A DNA stretch of 64,000 bases. It comes from Rhodococcus sp. X156. GTDB lineage: Bacteria > Actinomycetota > Actinomycetes > Mycobacteriales > Mycobacteriaceae. Within the stretch, counting starts at the first letter, position 1. Every line of letters begins with the position of its first letter. A program made the translations under genes and the position numbers. Positions 9,971 through 19,211 of this stretch are shown piece by piece. The stretch covers positions 620,001 through 684,000 of the forward strand of contig NZ_CP034766.1 of NCBI RefSeq assembly GCF_004006015.1, in the 5' to 3' direction. Below the pieces are notes generated by a model. The model was not told where the DNA came from. It was given only the letters and a program-made list of their open reading frames with translations, and ran no database searches.

Positions 9971-11295
9971 AGTCCCGTGACGCTGTCCAGCTGGAGGGTT
10001 CGGCCTCCGTCGGCGACCCGTACGTGCCCGAGCGCGGCAACGGCGGCTACAGCGTCACCCGCTACGAGCTGGACCTCGACTACCGGGTGGCGAGCAACCG
10101 GCTGAGCGGGCGGGCCCGGCTGTCCGCGGTCACCACCCAGTCCCTCAAGCGCTTCAGCCTCGACCTCGCCGGGCTCACCGTGAGCAAGGTGTCGGTGAAC
10201 GGCACGAAGGCGACGAAGTTCGCCCAGCGGGACGACAAGCTGTACGTCAGCGTGGCCACCCCGCTCCCCGTCGGGGCCACCCTCACCGTCGACGTGCACT
10301 ACACCGGCGCCCCGACCCCGGTCACCGGCCCGTGGGGCGAAGTCGGCTGGGAGGAGCTGACCGACGGGGTGATCGTGGCCAGCCAGCCGGACGGCGCGCG
10401 GTCCTGGTTCCCGTGCGACGACCACCCGAGCGCCAAGGCGAGCTTCCGCACCACCATCACCACCGACTCGCCCTACACGGTGTTCGCCAACGGCACGCTG
10501 ACCAGCCAGCGAACCCGGTCCAGCCGCACCACCTGGGTGTTCGAGCAGCCCGAGCCGATGGCCTGCTACCTGGCGACGGTGCAGGTCGGGCAGTACGAGT
10601 CGACCACCCTGACCGAGAGCGGCGTGGTGCAGCGGGTGCTGGCGCCCAGCGCGCTGCGCTCCGCCGTGGCGCACGACTTCGCCCGGCAGCCGCAGATGAT
10701 GGCGCTGTTCGAGCGGCTGTTCGGCCCGTACCCCTTCGCCGCCTACACCGTGGTGGTCACCGGTGACCCGCTGGAGATTCCGGTCGAGGCGCAAGGCGCG
10801 TCCATCTTCGGCGCCAACCACGTCGACGGCGGCCGGGGCTGGGAGCGGCTGGTGGCCCACGAGCTGGCCCACCAGTGGTTCGGCAACAGCCTCACCGTCC
10901 GTGGCTGGCAGCACATCTGGCTCAACGAGGGTTTCGCCTGCTACGCGGAGTGGCTGTGGTCGGAGGAGTGCGGTGGACCCACCGCCGCGCGGCTGGCCGA
11001 GCAGGCCCGCACCCAGCTGGCCAGGCTGCCGCAGGACCTGCTCCTCGCCGACCCGCAGCCCGAGCGGATGTTCGACGACCGGCTCTACAAGCGGGGTGCG
11101 CTCCTGCTGCACGCCCTGCGCGGCACGCTCGGCGACGAGGCGTTCTTCGCGCTGCTGCGGGAGTGGACTACGCGCTACCGGTACCTCACGGTGACCACCC
11201 ACGACTTCATCGACCTCGCCGGCGCGCACGCCGGGCAGCCGCTGCGGGAGCTGTTCACCGCGTGGCTGGACCAGCCGAAGTTGCCCAGCTCGTAG
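9967..11295 (+). CDS. M1-family zinc aminopeptidase
   Basis: A 442-residue metallopeptidase. Seen: HELAH with zinc ligands H298 and H302, catalytic E299, and the third ligand E321 in NEGFACY, the HExxH-18-E pattern of M1 (gluzincin) aminopeptidases. The substrate-side GAMEN motif is replaced by a GASIF-like stretch. It lacks the large C-terminal helical domain of PepN, so it is the short actinobacterial form. I prefer the GTG at 9967, which overlaps the NRPS stop as GTGA; a TTG at 9961 is an alternative. No signal peptide is visible. Zinc aminopeptidases are known to degrade epsilon-poly-lysine in producers, so a role in trimming or self-protection against the NRPS product is plausible (inference). 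Confidence 0.9.
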   Translation: MKSRDAVQLEGSASVGDPYVPERGNGGYSVTRYELDLDYRVASNRLSGRARLSAVTTQSLKRFSLDLAGLTVSKVSVNGTKATKFAQRDDKLYVSVATPLPVGATLTVDVHYTGAPTPVTGPWGEVGWEELTDGVIVASQPDGARSWFPCDDHPSAKASFRTTITTDSPYTVFANGTLTSQRTRSSRTTWVFEQPEPMACYLATVQVGQYESTTLTESGVVQRVLAPSALRSAVAHDFARQPQMMALFERLFGPYPFAAYTVVVTGDPLEIPVEAQGASIFGANHVDGGRGWERLVAHELAHQWFGNSLTVRGWQHIWLNEGFACYAEWLWSEECGGPTAARLAEQARTQLARLPQDLLLADPQPERMFDDRLYKRGALLLHALRGTLGDEAFFALLREWTTRYRYLTVTTHDFIDLAGAHAGQPLRELFTAWLDQPKLPSS

Positions 11296-12382
11296 CGGCA
11301 GCCCGGGGTCGCCCGGGGTTGGCGTCGAGGCCGTCGAACCGCCCGGCCGGGCGCAGCCCGCGGTACTCGGCGACCACCGGCTCCAGCTCGGCCGGGGTGG
11401 CGCCGTGCAGGATCACCCCGTCCACGCCCAGGTCCAGCTGCGCCAGCACCCGCTCGGCGCAGCGGCGCGGGCTGCCGGTGGCCGCCGGCTCCAGCCACTC
11501 CGCCGGCAGCAGCCCGGCCACGTGGCCCAGCGTCTCGACGTCGGCGACGGTGTCGATCGCGCCGGGCACCCCCTGCACCACCGGGTCGGCCCGGAAGCGG
11601 TCCAGCACCGCAGGGTCCCAGCCGTTGGTGCGCACCAGCAGGTCGCCGTAGCCTTGCAGGTAGGTGGCCAGGCGACCCACCGTCTTCTTCAGCCGCAGCT
11701 CGGTGGGCAGGTGGTCGCCGACGGTGGCGTAGCAGGACCAGATGCGCACGGCGGCGGGGTCGCGCCCGGCCTGCTCGGCGGCGGTGCGCACGGTCTGCAC
11801 GGCCCGGCGCACGGTGTCGTCGGTGAAGTAGGTGTGCAGCACCACCATGTCCATGGTTCGCCCGGCCAGGGCCAGCGAGCGGGGCCCGAAGGCCACCATC
11901 CCCACCGGGATGTCGGCGTCGAAGCTGGAGTCCAGGTGCAGCACGGGGTACTTCCCGGCCGGGCCGTCGTGGCCGATGATCGTCTCGCCCCGCCACAGCC
12001 GGCGCACCAGGCCGACGAAGTCCTCGATCTGGGCGCTGGTGATCCGCGGGATGCCGAACGCGTCGAAGAGCGGCTCGATGCCCCGGCCCAGCCCCAGGGT
12101 GAAGCGGCCGTCGGTGAGCCCGTGCATGGTGGTGGCGTAGGAGGCGGTCACCACGGGGTGACGGGTGTTGTGGTTGGTGGCGGCGGTGGCCACCCCCAGC
12201 GTGCGCGACAACGCGCCCACCGCGCCGGAGAGCGTGACGGCCTCCTTGATGGTGAACCGCTCGGAGATGAACGCCGAGCCCAGGCCCATCTCCTCGGCGG
12301 CGGCCACCTCGGGGCGCACCTCGGCGGGGGAGCGGGGCGCTCCGGCCAGGGTGTAGAAGCCGAGCTCGGTGAGCTGGTCCAC
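11255..12382 (-). CDS. LLM-class F420-dependent oxidoreductase (MSMEG_2249-like)
   Basis: A 375-residue luciferase-like monooxygenase-fold protein expected to use coenzyme F420. Seen: the TIM-barrel pattern of the family, with GLGSAFISER, a TNHNTRHP stretch and GRFTLGLGRG. It resembles the subgroup described from Mycobacterium smegmatis as the MSMEG_2249 family. The start is GTG 12382. The 3' end overlaps the convergent aminopeptidase gene by 41 bases. It is divergent from a phosphotransferase gene across 104 bases; in related actinobacteria such oxidoreductases sit with APH-type kinases and acyl-CoA or steroid/lipid catabolic genes, which suggests small-molecule catabolism, but the substrate is not known. 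Confidence 0.9.
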   Translation of the reverse strand: MDQLTELGFYTLAGAPRSPAEVRPEVAAAEEMGLGSAFISERFTIKEAVTLSGAVGALSRTLGVATAATNHNTRHPVVTASYATTMHGLTDGRFTLGLGRGIEPLFDAFGIPRITSAQIEDFVGLVRRLWRGETIIGHDGPAGKYPVLHLDSSFDADIPVGMVAFGPRSLALAGRTMDMVVLHTYFTDDTVRRAVQTVRTAAEQAGRDPAAVRIWSCYATVGDHLPTELRLKKTVGRLATYLQGYGDLLVRTNGWDPAVLDRFRADPVVQGVPGAIDTVADVETLGHVAGLLPAEWLEPAATGSPRRCAERVLAQLDLGVDGVILHGATPAELEPVVAEYRGLRPAGRFDGLDANPGRPRAAATSWATSAGPATR

Positions 12383-12486
12383 CGCGTCTCCTCCGCTTGG
12401 CCCTCACCGCCGGAGGGAGTTCGTTGTTACGTTAGTCACACCACGGCCCAGATGCACTGGGCGGCAACGCAGCAGGGGGACGTGCG

Positions 12487-13575
12487 ATGCAGACCGACGC
12501 CGGGGTCGCCACCGGATCACCCGGCCCCATCGACTCACCGGCCGAGCTCACCGCCGACTGGCTCACCGCGGCCCTGCGCTCGGCCGGGCACGACCTGGCG
12601 GTGGCCGAGGTGCGAGCCGCGCCCATCGGGGTCGGCCAGATCGGCACCAACCTGCGGCTGCACGTGCGCTGGGCGCACGGTCAGGGGCCGCAGACGCTGG
12701 TGGTGAAGCTGGCCGCGGGGGACCCGGGCAGCCGCGACATCGTCCGGCAGGGCTACCTCAAGGAGGTCGGCTTCTACACCGAGCTGGGCGGGCAGGTGCT
12801 GGCCCGCGTGCCGCGCTGCTGGTTCGGCGACATCTCCGCCGACGGCTCGGTGTTCACCCTGGTGCTCGACGACGTGGCCGACGCCCGCCCGGGCGACCAG
12901 CTGGACGGCTGCGACGCCACCCAGGCCGGGGCGGCGCTGGTGAACCTGGCCGGGCTGCACGCCTCCACCTGGTGCGACCCCACCCTGGCCGAGCGGGCGT
13001 GGCTGCAGGCCGGGGGCCTCAACACGCCGGACTTCCTGGGTCCGCTGATGGTCGACTCGGTGCCGCTGTTCACCGAGCGGATGGGCAGCCGGCTCAGCCC
13101 GGACGACGTCGCCGTGCTCACCCGCGCCGCCGACGCCGTCGCCGCCTGGGTGGTCACCGGCACCGAGCCGTTCGCGCTGATGCACTGCGACTACCGGCTG
13201 GACAACCTCATGTTCGGCGCCGACGGGACGGTGACCGCGCTGGACTGGCAGACCGCGGCCACCGGCCCACCCGGGCGCGACGTCGGCTACTTCCTGGAGA
13301 CCAGCCTCGATCCGCAGGTGCGCCGCGACGCCGAGGAGGACCTGCTGGCGGCATACCTGCAGGCGCTGCGCGCCGGGGGAGTCACCGGCTACACCGACGA
13401 CGACGCCTGGCGCGACTACCGGCTGGGGCTGCTGCAGGGCCCGCTGGTGACCGTGCTGGGCGCGGTGTACGCCCAGGCCGAGCGCAGCGAGCGGGCCGAC
13501 GCCATGTTCGCGGCCATGGCGCAGCGCTCCTGCGCCGCCATCCGCGACCACGACCCGTTCGCGCTGCTGCCCTGA
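12487..13575 (+). CDS. APH/ecdysteroid-kinase-like phosphotransferase
   Basis: A 362-residue kinase-fold protein. Seen: the Brenner-type catalytic loop HCDYRLDN (H233, D235, N240) and the metal-binding Asp in LDW (D253), plus an N-terminal lobe Lys in VVKLAAG. This is the aminoglycoside phosphotransferase superfamily, closest in style to the DUF1679/EcKinase-like proteins found next to acyl-CoA dehydrogenases and F420 oxidoreductases in mycobacteria and relatives. Those phosphorylate small alcohols rather than antibiotics in most cases, so no resistance function should be assumed. ATG 12487 follows a GGGGGA ribosome-binding sequence. Divergent from the F420 oxidoreductase. Confidence 0.88.
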   Translation: MQTDAGVATGSPGPIDSPAELTADWLTAALRSAGHDLAVAEVRAAPIGVGQIGTNLRLHVRWAHGQGPQTLVVKLAAGDPGSRDIVRQGYLKEVGFYTELGGQVLARVPRCWFGDISADGSVFTLVLDDVADARPGDQLDGCDATQAGAALVNLAGLHASTWCDPTLAERAWLQAGGLNTPDFLGPLMVDSVPLFTERMGSRLSPDDVAVLTRAADAVAAWVVTGTEPFALMHCDYRLDNLMFGADGTVTALDWQTAATGPPGRDVGYFLETSLDPQVRRDAEEDLLAAYLQALRAGGVTGYTDDDAWRDYRLGLLQGPLVTVLGAVYAQAERSERADAMFAAMAQRSCAAIRDHDPFALLP

Positions 13576-13630
13576 CTTCGCACTGCCCGGACCTCGCTGC
13601 TGTCCTGACCGGCTCTGGTGAGATGGGCGG

Positions 13631-14434
13631 GTGAGCACTCTTGCCAGCCGCACCGTCGGCGAGTCCGGGCCCCGCGTGGTCTTCCTGCACGGGTTGTTCG
13701 GCCAGGGGCGCAACTGGCACACCATCGCGCTGCGCCTGGCCGAGCGCGGCTACCGGGTCACCACGGTGGACCTGCCCAACCACGGGCGCTCGCCCTGGAC
13801 GGAGACCCAGGACTACGGGGTGATGGCCGAGGAGGTGGCCGAGCTGCTGGCCGAGTTGGGCGAGCCGGTCACCCTGGTGGGGCACTCGATGGGCGGCAAG
13901 GCGGCCATGACGCTGGCGCTGCGCCGGCCCGAGCTGCTCACCGCGCTGGTGGTGGTGGACATCTCCCCGGTGAGCTACCCGGCCGAGCGCAGCGGCTCGG
14001 ACTTCGACCGGTTCCTCACCGCCATGCGGGCGATGGACCTGGCCGCGCTGACCTCGCGCAGCGACGCGGACAAGGCGCTGTCGGAGGCGGTGCCCGACCC
14101 CACGGTGCGGGGCTTCCTGCTGCAGAGCCTGGTGCGCGACCGCGAGGTGGGCTGGCGCTGGCGGCTCAACCTGGACGTGCTGCACGCCCACCTGGCTGAC
14201 CTCGGCCGCTTCCCGGAGCCGCCCGAGGGGGCGGTGTTCGACAAGCCGGTGCTGTGGATCGCCGGGGCGGAGTCGGGCTACGTGCGCGAGGACAACCGCG
14301 CGGCGATGACGGCGCTGTTCCCGCGCACCCGGCTGGTGCGGGTGAAGGGCGCCGGCCACTGGGTGCACTCCGAGCAGCCCGACACCTTCCTCTCCGCGCT
14401 GGCCCAGTTCCTGGACGACGCCGCCACCGGCTGA
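13631..14434 (+). CDS. Alpha/beta-fold hydrolase
   Basis: A 267-residue hydrolase. Seen: the oxyanion-side HGLFGQGRNW block, the nucleophile elbow GHSMGG with Ser86, and the catalytic His243 in GHWVH. The layout matches the YbfF/AcoC-like esterase group (short esterases acting on acyl esters or thioesters). It starts at GTG 13631, 55 bases after the kinase gene, and is followed 66 bases later by the BNR-repeat gene, so these may form one rightward unit. The substrate is unknown. Confidence 0.9.
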   Translation: MSTLASRTVGESGPRVVFLHGLFGQGRNWHTIALRLAERGYRVTTVDLPNHGRSPWTETQDYGVMAEEVAELLAELGEPVTLVGHSMGGKAAMTLALRRPELLTALVVVDISPVSYPAERSGSDFDRFLTAMRAMDLAALTSRSDADKALSEAVPDPTVRGFLLQSLVRDREVGWRWRLNLDVLHAHLADLGRFPEPPEGAVFDKPVLWIAGAESGYVREDNRAAMTALFPRTRLVRVKGAGHWVHSEQPDTFLSALAQFLDDAATG

Positions 14435-14500
14435 GCGATGAGTTCCCCGCACCCGTGGCGTCCACCGAGGAGGACGTTCACGGCGGAGAGGGGAAGTCGA

Positions 14501-15616
14501 ATGAGTGGAGCACGCGTACTGGTCGGCACGCGCAAGGGCGCCTTCGTGCTGACCTCCGACGAGCGGCGCCGCGACTGGGACGTGCAGGGCCCGTTCTTCC
14601 CGGGCTGGGAGGTCTACCACGTGGCGGGCTCGCCGGCCGACCCCAACCGGCTCTACGCCGCCCCCTCGGGCGGGTGGTTCGGCCAGCTCATCCACCGCTC
14701 CGACGACGGCGGTGCCACCTGGGACGCCGTGGACAGCGACTTCTCCTACGCCACTCCGCCGGGCAACCACCTCTGGTACGACGGCACCCAGCGGCCGTGG
14801 GAGTTCACCCGGGTGTGGCACCTGGAGCCCTCGTCCACCGATCCCGACACCGTCTACGCCGGGGTGCAGGACGCCGCGCTGTTCCGCACCACCGACGGCG
14901 GCCAGGCCTGGACCGAGCTGACCGCCCTGCGCGAGCACAGCTCCGGGCCGCAGTGGCAGCCCGGCGCCGGCGGGATGTGCCTGCACACCATCCTGCTCGA
15001 CCCCGACCGGCCGGAGCGGATGTTCGTGGCCATCTCCGCCGCCGGGGTGTTCCGCACCGACGACTTCGGGCAGAGCTGGCAGCCGGTGAACAAGGGGCTG
15101 CTGTCCGACGGCATCCCGTCGCCGGCGGCCGAGGTGGGCCACTGCGTGCACAGCCTGTCCATGCACCCGTCGCGGCCGGAGGTGCTGTACATGCAGAAGC
15201 ACTGGGACGTGATGCGCAGCGACGACGGCGCCGGGACGTGGAACGAGATCAGCGGCAACCTGCCCACCGACTTCGGGTTCCCCATCCAGGTGCACGCCCA
15301 CGAGCCGGACACCGTCTACGTCGTGCCCATCACCAGCGACTACCACCACTTCGTCCCGGACGGGCGGCTGCGGGTGTACCGCAGCCGCACCGGCGGCGAG
15401 GAGTGGGAGCCGCTCACCGTCGGGCTGCCCCAGCGCGACTGCTACGTCAACGTGCTGCGCGACGCCATGGCGGTGGACGCGCTGGAGCAGTGCGGGGTGT
15501 ACTTCGGCACCACCGGCGGGCAGGTGTACTGCTCGCCCGACTCCGGCGACACGTGGTCGCCCATCGTGCGGGACCTGCCCGCCGTGCTCTCCGTGGAGGT
15601 GCAGACGCTGTCATGA
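14501..15616 (+). CDS. BNR/YCF48-like beta-propeller protein (exo-sialidase-like)
   Basis: A 371-residue protein made of repeated Asp-box/BNR-like units ([58 protein letters not shown]), as in sialidase-like and photosystem assembly-type beta-propellers. No signal peptide is visible, so it is probably cytoplasmic. The ATG at 14501 follows a GGAGAGGGGAAG ribosome-binding sequence. Its TGA overlaps the start of the MoaD-like gene (ATGA), so the two are translationally coupled. True sialidase catalytic residues cannot be assigned from the sequence, and the glycosidase name should be treated as a fold label only. Confidence 0.85.
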   Translation: MSGARVLVGTRKGAFVLTSDERRRDWDVQGPFFPGWEVYHVAGSPADPNRLYAAPSGGWFGQLIHRSDDGGATWDAVDSDFSYATPPGNHLWYDGTQRPWEFTRVWHLEPSSTDPDTVYAGVQDAALFRTTDGGQAWTELTALREHSSGPQWQPGAGGMCLHTILLDPDRPERMFVAISAAGVFRTDDFGQSWQPVNKGLLSDGIPSPAAEVGHCVHSLSMHPSRPEVLYMQKHWDVMRSDDGAGTWNEISGNLPTDFGFPIQVHAHEPDTVYVVPITSDYHHFVPDGRLRVYRSRTGGEEWEPLTVGLPQRDCYVNVLRDAMAVDALEQCGVYFGTTGGQVYCSPDSGDTWSPIVRDLPAVLSVEVQTLS

Positions 15617-15909
15617 TCCGAGTAGTGCTTCCCGCCCACCTGCGGGTGCTGGCCAAGACCGACCGCGAGGTGCAGCTGGACCTGGGTGGCCAGGCCACCC
15701 AGCGCACCGTGCTGGACCTGCTGGAGCAGCAGTACCCGGTGCTGCGCGGCACCATCCGGGACCGGGAGAGCGGCAAGCGCCGCCCGTTCGTGCGGTTCTT
15801 CGCCTGCCAGGAGGACCTGTCCCACGAGCTGCCGGACACGCCCCTGCCCCAGGCCGTGCTCGCCGGTGACGAGCCGTACCTGGTGGTGGGGGCGATGGCC
15901 GGCGGCTAG
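15613..15909 (+). CDS. MoaD/ThiS-like small sulfur-carrier or ubiquitin-like protein
   Basis: A 98-residue protein with the beta-grasp look of MoaD/ThiS ([38 protein letters not shown]) and a C-terminal Gly-Gly, the feature by which these carriers are adenylated and thiocarboxylated. It overlaps the upstream BNR propeller gene by four bases (ATGA), and there is no MoaE, ThiG or E1-like gene nearby. The coupling with a propeller protein suggests a dedicated role rather than molybdopterin synthesis, though the molybdenum enzyme at the left edge of the window is about 12 kb away and could in principle use it. Function is inferred only. Confidence 0.82.
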   Translation: MIRVVLPAHLRVLAKTDREVQLDLGGQATQRTVLDLLEQQYPVLRGTIRDRESGKRRPFVRFFACQEDLSHELPDTPLPQAVLAGDEPYLVVGAMAGG

Positions 15910-15931
15910 CAGGGGCAGTGCGGCTGGGGGA

Positions 15932-17914
15932 TCAGAGGCCCAGCAGCACCCGCAGCACTGTGCTGAGCACCTGGTAGGGCGACCACGGCACCAGCGGGGT
16001 GACCGTGAGCTCGCCGGTGCGGGTGGCGCCGTCGGCGGCGGTCACCCGCAGGGTGTGGGTGCCTGCCGGGGTGGCGGCGTCGAGCACCGTGGCGCCCACG
16101 GCGAAGCCGAAGGCGTTGGTGCGCACCGTCTGGGTCCGGCTGCTGCCCTCGACCTGCAGGGTGAGGGTGGTGTCCGGGGCCCAGCCGGTGAGCAGCACGC
16201 CGAGCACCCCGCCGGCCTCGGCGGTGCCGGGCAGCACCTGCAGGTGACCGGGGCGCGACACCGCGGGCAGCGTGACCGTGGTGTTGGCCGCGACGCCGTG
16301 GGGCAGCGCGGCCTGCACCACCTGGGCGCCGCCGAAGTCCGCCGGCACGGCGACCGCGGCGGAGGCGGTGCCGCGGGCGTCGGTGGTCAGCGTGCCGAGC
16401 GCGGCCGACTCCGTGCGCAGCCGCAGTGCGTAGGTGGTGGCCGGCTCGAGCCCGGTGGCGCTCACGGTGAGCGTGGAGCCGGTGACCGCCGAGGTGAGGG
16501 TGGGGGCGGTGTAGCCGGGGGCGAACGCAGCGGCGACCTTGGTCATGTCCACCTGCAGGAAGGCGCCGTCGTCCTGCTTGCCGTCTGGAGTGGTCTTGAC
16601 GTGCAGGGAGTACGGGGCGGAGGTGGAGCCCTCGGCCACGGCGTCGATGCCGTAGTCGCTGTCGTTGCTCAGCGTCACCAGGCCGGTGCCGTTCTGCACG
16701 GCCACCCCCTCGATCTTGTCGTGGGCGAAGTACCCGCCGGTCGGGTCCACGTCGTGCACCAGGGCGGTGACGTCGAGGAACTCCCGGGAGGTCACCGGGG
16801 TGATGCCGGCGGCGGTCAGTGTGGTGGCCGCGGCGGCCTCCGTGGCCTTGCCCACGGTGGCCTCGATGGACCTGCCCTGCACCAGCAGGCCGCCGGCCGC
16901 TGGGTCGTAGGTGGCGCCGGCGACGGTGCTCGCCGGGCCCACGTCGGTGGCCCCGGCGAGGTCGATCTTGTACAGCTTCTTGAAGGTGTCCGGCCCGGTG
17001 CTGCCGTCGCGCTCGTCGACGAGGAACGTGGTGTTGCCCAGCGCGGTGATCTCGCTGACGTTGGTCTCCGCGCTGTCCAGGTGGCGCAGGTAGAGGTACT
17101 CGTGGGTGGCCTTGGTGGCCAGGTCGATGGTGACGATGCGCAGTGGCACCACGTTCTTGGGCTTGGCGCTCAGGTCAGGGGTGATCAGCGCGCTCTGCAT
17201 CACCCCGACCAGGGTGGTGCCGTCGGGAGTGACGGTGAGGCCCTCCATCCCCTTGTTGGGGTCGCGCATCGCCAGCTCGCGAGGCAGCGAGCCGTCGAAC
17301 GGGCTCAGCCGGTCGAGCTGGCGTCCGGTGGCGTCGAAGTGGGTGATGTAGGGCCCGTACTCGTCGGAGACGTAGAAGGTGCCGTCGGGCATGGCCACCA
17401 GGCCCTCGGAGTCGTAGCCCAGCGGGGAGTCGGCCAGCCGGTTGCCGTCGAGGTCGACGATGGTCTCCTTGGTGGAGGCCTCGGGGTTGACCTGGCCGTT
17501 GTACGGGCTGCCGTCCGGGCCCTGCAGGCCGATCACCTGCAGCAGCGTGGCGGTGCCGTCGACGAGGCGGAACAACCCGATCTGGGGCTGGTAGCTCGGC
17601 AGCGGCTCGATCTTCTGGCCGGCCACGGGGCTGTCCACGTTGGGGCCCCGGTCGGTGAGGCCGTAGAACTCGTCGCTGGTGCCCGGCTTGGGGTAGAGCG
17701 AGGAGCCGTAGGCGCCTGCGCTGAGGGAGGCGCCACCGAGCACGGCCAGCGGCGGCAGGTCGGTGCGGAAGAGCGTGGTGGCACCTGTGGTGGGGCTGCT
17801 GGGCTGCGCGAGTGCCCCGGCAGGCGCGGCCAGGGCCGCGCAGGTGGCACCGACCACGGCGAGGGCGCAACCGGCGTACAGGCGAGCTCGGGGACGAGAG
17901 GTGGGACGACGCAC
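15932..17914 (-). CDS. Secreted phytase-like esterase (PF13449-type)
   Basis: A 660-residue exported protein. Seen: an Arg-rich N-terminus followed by a hydrophobic stretch ending in ALA-QP (signal peptide, residues about 1-37), then a beta-propeller domain (about 50-410) with LYGLTDRGPN-like, EGLV and DEYGPYI blocks typical of the 'esterase-like activity of phytase family' proteins, and C-terminal Ig-like or Fn3-like beta domains (about 430-650). Family members hydrolyse phosphate or other esters outside the cell. The start is GTG 17914. It is a single-gene leftward unit convergent with the MoaD-like gene. No transmembrane or sorting signal is seen at the C-terminus apart from a weakly hydrophobic last 12 residues. 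Confidence 0.85.
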   Translation of the reverse strand: MRRPTSRPRARLYAGCALAVVGATCAALAAPAGALAQPSSPTTGATTLFRTDLPPLAVLGGASLSAGAYGSSLYPKPGTSDEFYGLTDRGPNVDSPVAGQKIEPLPSYQPQIGLFRLVDGTATLLQVIGLQGPDGSPYNGQVNPEASTKETIVDLDGNRLADSPLGYDSEGLVAMPDGTFYVSDEYGPYITHFDATGRQLDRLSPFDGSLPRELAMRDPNKGMEGLTVTPDGTTLVGVMQSALITPDLSAKPKNVVPLRIVTIDLATKATHEYLYLRHLDSAETNVSEITALGNTTFLVDERDGSTGPDTFKKLYKIDLAGATDVGPASTVAGATYDPAAGGLLVQGRSIEATVGKATEAAAATTLTAAGITPVTSREFLDVTALVHDVDPTGGYFAHDKIEGVAVQNGTGLVTLSNDSDYGIDAVAEGSTSAPYSLHVKTTPDGKQDDGAFLQVDMTKVAAAFAPGYTAPTLTSAVTGSTLTVSATGLEPATTYALRLRTESAALGTLTTDARGTASAAVAVPADFGGAQVVQAALPHGVAANTTVTLPAVSRPGHLQVLPGTAEAGGVLGVLLTGWAPDTTLTLQVEGSSRTQTVRTNAFGFAVGATVLDAATPAGTHTLRVTAADGATRTGELTVTPLVPWSPYQVLSTVLRVLLGL

Positions 17915-18192
17915 GGGGGATCCAATCAGGACGTGTGCTCGCTGGTGCCTGCCCGGTTGGTCAGGCGGCTGCGATGATCCGGCGCCGTGGTGAACCGGCA
18001 GGGGTGTTGCGGTGCCGCCAGGGTGAACGGGGGCTGACGATTCTCGGCCGGGGGGAGGTGCTGCCGCCGAAGATGCAGGTGAGACACGTTGCGCAACAGT
18101 CCTGACACGGACCGTGAGCAGTTGTAGTGTCTCGAATGCCCGTGCAGCCCAGCCGATTTAGGTGGCGCACGGCGGGGAGCGGGGGGCTCAAC

Positions 18193-18702
18193 GTGTCAGC
18201 GCACATCACGGTTGTCCGGAACACGGCACGGCTGGGGGCGACCAAGCGGTTCGAGATCATCGTCGACGACGTCGTCGTGGCCAGGCTCAAGCGGGGCCAG
18301 GCCCGCACGATTCCGCTGGAGCCGGGCAGCCACTCGGTGCAGGCCAGCTACGGCGACGTGCGCAAGAGCCCGCGCGTGGTGGTGAACCTGGCCGACGGGG
18401 AGGAGCGCACCCTGCACGTGGCGCACGTCAGCGAGCGCGCGCACCAGCTCAAGCCGCCCTACCGCGACACCGACTGGCTGGTGCTCACCGGCAACTCCGA
18501 GAGCGAGGCCATCACCGGCGGCCTGCCCACGACCGAGGACCGCCTGCTGCTGGCGCTGGGCGTGCTGAGCGGGCTGGCGCTGCTGGCCTCGGTGGTGGCG
18601 CCGGCCCACTCGGTGCTGCGGCCGCTGGCCTTCGCAGTGCTGATCGTGGTGGTGGCGGCCGCGTTGCCTCTGGTGGTGCGGCAGCTGCGCCGATCCTCGT
18701 GA
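18193..18702 (+). CDS. Membrane protein with an N-terminal PEGA-like beta domain
   Basis: A 169-residue protein of unknown function. Residues 1-85 look like a small all-beta domain (FEIIVDDVVVARLKRGQ, IPLEPGSHSVQASYG), close to the PEGA-type surface-sensing fold, followed by two hydrophobic segments (about 120-138 and 143-160) and a short basic tail. I chose GTG 18193, just upstream of the beta domain and after a GGGGAG-type ribosome-binding sequence; an upstream start at 18127 would add an Arg-rich stretch without family support. It is flanked by convergent and divergent genes and appears monocistronic. Confidence 0.72.
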   Translation: MSAHITVVRNTARLGATKRFEIIVDDVVVARLKRGQARTIPLEPGSHSVQASYGDVRKSPRVVVNLADGEERTLHVAHVSERAHQLKPPYRDTDWLVLTGNSESEAITGGLPTTEDRLLLALGVLSGLALLASVVAPAHSVLRPLAFAVLIVVVAAALPLVVRQLRRSS

Positions 18703-18743
18703 AGGGCACGCGCGGAGCTAGCCGGTGTGGACCCGACCCGTCA

Positions 18744-19163
18744 TCAGACTGACCCGCTCGGACGTCGGCGCCGAGGCAGGAAGACCAGCAGGAGAGCTGC
18801 CACCACGGCGATTGCTCCGCACCACCCGAGGCTGAGATCAGTGAACACGCCCAGTGGGATGAACACGAGCGGACCGAAGAACGCGCCTTCGACTCGGGGG
18901 TGCCGGCGCATCCAGCGGTCATATCGGTTGGGTGCGAGAACGCCGGATGCGAACATCGCCGCGTAGGTGAGTGCAGCGAACACGCCGAACCACGGCCCTC
19001 GCGCGCCCACTGCCAGGGAGAACGTGCCCGGGATGACGACGGCTGCAAGCACGCCGTAAGTGATCCGGCGGCGCACGGACCACTGTCGTGCGGGGGTCAG
19101 GCCCGCCCACCGTTGCCACCGAGGTAGCTGCTCGGTTCCTCGGGAGTGCTCGCCAGTGGTCAT
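18744..19163 (-). CDS. Small membrane protein of unknown function
   Basis: A 139-residue protein with four hydrophobic segments (about residues 35-52, 58-74, 93-107 and 113-130) and a basic RRRR C-terminus. I do not recognise a family. Base composition and third-position GC match the surrounding chromosome, and the ATG at 19163 is reasonable. It lies convergent with the PEGA-like gene and 48 bases downstream of another hypothetical gene on the same strand, so the two may be cotranscribed. Confidence 0.7.
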   Translation of the reverse strand: MTTGEHSRGTEQLPRWQRWAGLTPARQWSVRRRITYGVLAAVVIPGTFSLAVGARGPWFGVFAALTYAAMFASGVLAPNRYDRWMRRHPRVEGAFFGPLVFIPLGVFTDLSLGWCGAIAVVAALLLVFLPRRRRPSGSV

Positions 19164-19211
19164 GCCCGCAGCCTGTCACGGCCTTTGTGGTGGGAGCGGA
19201 CGACGGACCGG

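Noticed and set aside
12487..13575. Aminoglycoside resistance
   Set aside because: The APH fold is present, but the gene context and subgroup (EcKinase-like) point to small-molecule metabolism; nothing supports antibiotic modification.
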